From contig CM041465.1 in NCBI GenBank assembly GCA_023213395.1, positions 162,757,741 through 162,821,740 of the forward strand: a DNA stretch of 64,000 nt, in the 5' to 3' direction. Under the pieces are notes generated by a model. It worked only from the letters and a program-made list of their open reading frames with translations. It searched no databases and had not been told where the DNA came from. This document shows, one piece after another, positions 59,670 through 64,000 of the stretch. The DNA is from Cycas panzhihuaensis. Taxonomy: Eukaryota; Cycadophyta. The position numbers and the translations under genes are program-made. Each line of letters begins with the position of its first letter. Within the stretch, counting starts at the first letter, position 1.

Positions 59670-60125
59670 TAGTTTTCTCAACAAATTGTATCAAAGCCAC
59701 TTTTATTTTTGTAGCAAGTTTGTGGAGGTTTTGATGTCAGCTTTTTCTGCACCAAATGGAAAAACTACTGAATGCAAATTTTGAGGTAGATAAATTCAAT
59801 GGAAAAAATAACTTTAAGTTGTAAAAGATAAAACTATATGATGTTCTGGTATAATAAGGATTGTTTAGAACTCTAGAAGGCAAATCGAGGAAACCCGCAT
59901 GGATGGATAATAACGAATGGGATGATTTGGACAAAAGGGCTCTTAGCACAATACAATTATATTTGGTGGATGAAGTTCTATTTAACATAATAGGGGAGAA
60001 GACAACAACATGATTATGGACCTAGTTGGAAGGATTGTACATGACTAAATTAGTGACAAATCGAATCTACTTAAAGAGGTAGTTGTATTCATTGCAAATG
60101 AAGCTAGATACAAAAATTCATGATC
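59670..60125 (+). pseudogene. Copia C: LTR end, primer site and gag start
   Basis: 59670-59683 (TTTTCTCAACA) is the end of the Copia C 5' LTR cut by the Tat insertion. It is followed by TTGTATCAAAGCC, the Met primer site with one change. Gag then reads FEVDKFNGKNNFKL, a stop, KIKLYDVLV and NNEWDDLDKRALSTIQL, nearly the same as Copia B gag. Similarity to Copia B ends after DTKIHDHLK (about 60130). Confidence 0.85.
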
Positions 60126-60960
60126 ATTTAAAGCCTCTTCAAAACTTTAGAATCCTAGAAGCAAGTTTGAAAATGTATACATGATGTTTAATGAATCTGT
60201 AATAGAGTTTATAACCAAAGTACAAGATATAGTGAACCAAATAAGGTCTCTTGGAGATACCCTAACAGAACAAAGGGTAGTTGAATGGATCCTTAGATGT
60301 ATTAGTGCAGTTAGACACTTTGAAATGGTTGCCACTAGTATAAGTGTCTTAAAGGATCTAAGCACTTTAAAGTTGGAACATCTTAGTGTGATGATTGTAT
60401 CTATAGAGGAACAACAAAGTGCTAATGAGTCTCTAGAGCATACCTTTTCCAAAAAGGCTCATATTCAATCCAACTCTTAAGCAGAAACTTCAAGGTAAAA
60501 CAATCACCTCTAAGAAGAAAGTTTGGGAATCCTAGAAGGGATACTAGGTAAGATCCTCCAAAATACCAAGCCCCTCATCAAAGGAGGTAAGGAGGACACC
60601 AACAGAATGAAAACCTTCCAAGGTAAAAAAATCAAAGGAGATAGTTTTAGAATAGTACTTGTTGTCCCAATTGTCAAGGAAATCCTCAATATTCAAGGTC
60701 AAATCAAGAATACTATGATAATAGACTAAGAGACAACCCTCCACAACCTTATGAGGAAAGGGGGAGATCCTTCCATATTGATCGATCTCATGCAAGAAGT
60801 GGGAGCTTAAGTTATGGAAGGAAAGATCCATTATATTGTATATATTACCATAGAAGTAGCTATAATGAGGACAAATGTTCTCAAAACATGGACCACCTAC
60901 TGGAGGACATGCCCACAATACATATGAGTCAAAGGATAATAACAGGTTATTCCTATCTAG
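60126..60960 (+). pseudogene. Copia D gag
   Basis: The open frame 60181-60480 carries the UBN2 core, ending in HTFSKKAHIQSNS. After that the frame is broken and Lys/Gly-rich. The expected CCHC knuckle is degraded; fragments with Cys and His occur near 60870-60920. Confidence 0.8.
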
Positions 60961-62300
60961 TTTTACTGCTAAGGAAGAAGAAGATGATAGTTAGTATATT
61001 GATTCATGATGCTCAACTCATATGACCCACAAAAAACCTATGTTTCATACTTTGGTTAAAAATAGAAAAGGATCCATTATATTTAGAGATAATACCTCCT
61101 ATGAATCAATTGGGAGAGGTAATGTAGTCTTAATGATAAACATAGGAGAATATAAACATCTAGATGATGTCTTGTATATCCTCACTCTAAGCAAAAACTT
61201 GTTATCAATAGGGCAGATGATGGGACAAGATTACAAAGTGATTTTTGATGATGGTGAGTGTGTTATCAAAGATAAAAGGAGAAATAAAGCTATTGTTGCC
61301 AAAGGAAAAATGACCAAGGATTGCCTATTCAAACTTATTCTCACTCCTTCAGATATATATGCCCTAAGAACTTCAGCTACCTTGGATAACAACTTGTGGC
61401 ATAGAAGGTTTGGATATTTCAACTATAATAGCTTGGTACTTATGAAACGGATGAACATGGTCAATGGTTTACCATATACTGATGTAAATAAAACCTTATA
61501 TGAAGGGTATCTTCTTAGTAAACACCATAGAGAAAGCTTTTTGGATTATAGTCATCGAGCATCAGGTCCTTTGTAAGTGGTATACACAAATATTTGTAAA
61601 CCTATGAACACTCTTTTCCTAGCAGGTGCAAAATATTTCATTACTTTCATCAATGACATCACAAGGAAGACATGGGTGTTCTTCCTAAAGTATAAATCAT
61701 ATGTCTTTGAACAATTTGTTGACTTCAAAATCTTTATAGAGCAATAAAGTGGATACAAACTTTTATCCCTAAGATCAAATAATAGGGAAGAGTTTACATC
61801 CAATACATTCAAGGACTATTGTGTACACCATAGAATCAGAATATAATTAACTAACCTATATACCCCACAATAAAATGGTGTAGTGGAAAGGAAGAATTGA
61901 ACTATAGTCAAATGGCAAGGTGTATGCTTAAAGACAAGAATTTGGGCCATTTATTTTAGACTAAAGTAGTTCACACAACCATTTACTTACTCAATAGATC
62001 CTCCACCAAAGACCTTAGGTGGAAAACTCTAGAAGAAGCTTGGATTGGTTACAAGCTAACCATACATCATCTTAGAGTATTTGGATGTCTTACCTATGCC
62101 CACATTCATGATCAAAGAAGATCCAAATTGGATGATCATAGTGTTAAATGTATCTTCATTTCTTATAGTAAAACTTCCAAGTCCTACAAGGTATATGATC
62201 CCAAATCATAAAAAGTTAAATTAAGCAGGGATATTAAGTTTTAGGAAGATACCTACTATCAAGTTGATCAAGAAAAGAAAAAGGAGATTGGTATAAAATT
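60961..62300 (+). pseudogene. Copia D protease end and integrase
   Basis: The frame 61022-61576 starts at MTHKKPMFHT, just after the protease active-site region, and includes HLDDVLYILTLSKNLLSIGQ and the pre-integrase module LWHRRFGYFNYNSLVLMKRM. The core has YTNICKPM (Asp to Asn), LRSNNREEF (second Asp to Asn) and NGVVERKN (Glu kept). Then VFGCLTYAHIHDQRRSKLDD. Stops and a shift near 61570 and 61925. Confidence 0.88.
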
Positions 62301-63400
62301 TGATACATCTTCTAAATCCAAATATATGTCTCCTTTGTTTAATTCTAAGAGAAGAATCAATGAATCTAGTGGGGGAGGAACTTCATCTCAACCTTCACCA
62401 CAACACCTACCTAAATGGGTTCATCGAAATCATGACCTGGGAGACATCTTGTATAATAATAGAAGACCCACATGCTCACATAGGATTACCTTTTCCCTAA
62501 TGAGTAAGGTATTAGAGACCCATGAGCCTCAAACCTTTGATGAGACTAATTAATATGAATGTTGGTAGAAAGCTATGGAAGAAGAATACAACTTAATTGT
62601 TAAGAATGACACATGGGAGCTAGTTGACTTACCCCCAAAGAAGAAGACTATTGGTACAAAATGGGTCTATAAGACCAAGTTTTGTTCATATGGCTCCATT
62701 GACAAATATAAGGCTAGAGTGGTTGCAAAAGGGTATTCTAAAAAAGAAGGCATAGACTATATAGAAACTTTTGCCCCTGTTGTTAGGATGGAATCTTTGA
62801 GAATAATGATGACTCTGGTAGCCCAAATGGGTTGGAACATTTATCAAATGGATGTCAAAAGTGCCTTCCTAAATAGCTACATAAAAAAAGACATTTATGT
62901 TACTCAACCCCTCAGTTTTAAAGTCAGGGGGGAAGAGAACAAAGTGTATAAACTAAAAAAGATACTATACGGTCTAAAATAAACACCCAGGGCTTGGTAT
63001 TCCCATATAGATAAGTATTTCAGAGATCTCAAGCAGATCCTAACTTATATATCCAAATCAAGGGAAGTTCAATCTTAATTGTAGCTCTTTATGTGGATGA
63101 CCTAGTATATACTAGAAATGACTCTCATCTCTTGCATTAATTCAAAGATGCTATGTGTAAGGAATTCAAGATGATAGATTTAGGCCTTATATATTACTTC
63201 TTAGGATTAGAAGCCTGGAAAGACAAGAAGGAAATTTTCATCTCCCAATGCAAATATACATTGGATCTACTATAAAGATTCAGAATGACATACTGTAAAC
63301 CATTGGTAACCCCAATGGAAACTGGAATCAAACTCTCCAAGATGAATGACTCTACTTTAGTTGACCAACACTCTATAGACATCTTATTGGTAGTTTAATA
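62301..63400 (+). pseudogene. Copia D reverse transcriptase
   Basis: KAMEEEYNLIVKNDTWELVD leads into TKWVYKTKFCSYGSIDKYKA, VVAKGYSKKEGIDYIETFAP, YQMDVKSAFLNSYIKKDIY and YKLKKILYGLK with a stop for Gln. A frameshift near 63040 precedes the catalytic LYVDDLVYT (about 63086-63112). Confidence 0.92.
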
Positions 63401-64000
63401 TACTTGATATCTATCTAACCAGATATAACACACTTAGTTAGTGTTGTATCTAGGTTCATGTAGGATCCAAAGACCTCTCACTGGCAAGCAACTAAGAGAA
63501 TTCTTAGATATCTAAAAGGAACTCCAAATGTTGGGTTATATTACAAAGCTACCTCTAAAATTTAGTTGATTGACTATACAGATTCAGATTGGGAAGGAGA
63601 TGTTGATGATAGAAAATCTATAATAGGTCATATATTTAGTATAAGATCAGTAGTAATAGCTTAGAGCACAAAGAAGCAGAATATAGTTTTCTTATCTACA
63701 GTTGATCCAGAGTATAAAATAGTAGTAACAGGAGCATGTGAGTCAGTTTGGTTAAGAAAACTATTACAGGATTTCTAGATTAAATAGTAAGGTCCCACTA
63801 GAATTTGGTGTGATAATTAAAGTACGATCTAAATGGCAAAGAATCTAATTTTCTATGGCATAATGAAACACATTGAGACTCAACACCATTTCATTCAGGA
63901 ACTCTACTAATTAATTGTCTGTATAGAGTTGGATCACATAACAGAGTTGGACAATCACTAGACAGTTTAACTCCTGATTGTAAAGGATTGGTTACGGGTT
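63401..64000 (+). pseudogene. Copia D RNase H, cut by window end
   Basis: Motifs include QATKRILRYLKGTPN, YTDSDWEGDVDDRKS, FLSTVDPEYKIVVTGA (Glu kept), IWCDN followed by stops, and MKHIETQHHFIQE. Continues towards the right edge without reaching an LTR. Confidence 0.85.

Larger units (their letters stand above)
60126..64000 (+). mobile_element. Copia D, truncated at both ends
   Basis: From about 60126 the gag is of another Copia type (UBN2-like core: SVIEFITKVQDIVNQIRSLG, TEQRVVEWILRC, SVLKDLSTLKLEHLSVMIV). Protease, integrase, RT and RNase H follow to the window edge. No 5' LTR or primer site separates it from Copia C gag, so the join is a recombination or deletion scar. The 3' LTR lies outside the window. 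Confidence 0.88.

Overview
This window looks like nuclear DNA from a plant with a large, repeat-rich genome. Every coding signal I can identify belongs to Ty1/Copia or Ty3/Gypsy LTR retrotransposons with plant-type primer-binding sites and domain orders. The background is AT-rich with long gene-poor stretches. A gymnosperm or another giant-genome seed plant would fit, but the sequence alone does not prove the taxon. I found no intact host gene, rRNA, tRNA or CRISPR array.

Region 1-11.9 kb is a scrapyard of broken elements. It holds a Copia RNase H tail (1-655), a minus-strand Gypsy with its 5' LTR (821-5809), a second minus-strand Gypsy fragment (5815-8403), a plus-strand chromovirus pol with 3' LTR (8420-10978), and a minus-strand Gypsy gag remnant with a short LTR-like terminus (10979-11845). 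A GT/TA microsatellite follows. Region 11.9-14.3 kb has two weak exon-like segments that may be the tail of a host gene. Region 14.3-23.6 kb is mostly featureless AT-rich DNA, with one Tat-type gag-leader relic near 22 kb. An LTR element without recognisable genes lies at 23.6-26.6 kb.

Region 27.7-64 kb is one nested stack. The oldest layer is a Copia element (here Copia C). Its 5' LTR starts at 27668, is split at about 28314, and resumes at 59670. A giant Tat-like Gypsy element on the minus strand (about 28315-59664, roughly 18 kb once its own insertions are discounted) is inserted inside that LTR. Two later Copia elements sit in the Tat element. Copia A (31507-39164, TSD CATTC on both sides) is in the Tat 3' LTR, and Copia B (40269-45638, TSD ACCTG/ACTTG) is in the Tat internal region. 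Right of the stack, Copia C internal sequence runs into a different Copia gag-pol (Copia D) that continues past the window end.

The most interesting object is the Tat-like element. Besides gag, protease, RT, RNase H and integrase, it carries an antisense gene relic downstream of pol. That relic resembles a plant mobile domain followed by low-complexity and coiled-coil segments (46766-48582, +). It also carries an extra RNase H ORF outside pol, just before the 3' LTR (39650-40209, -). All coding regions have in-frame stops, often where CAG, CAA or CGA is expected. That fits old, methylated, silenced copies decaying by C-to-T change.
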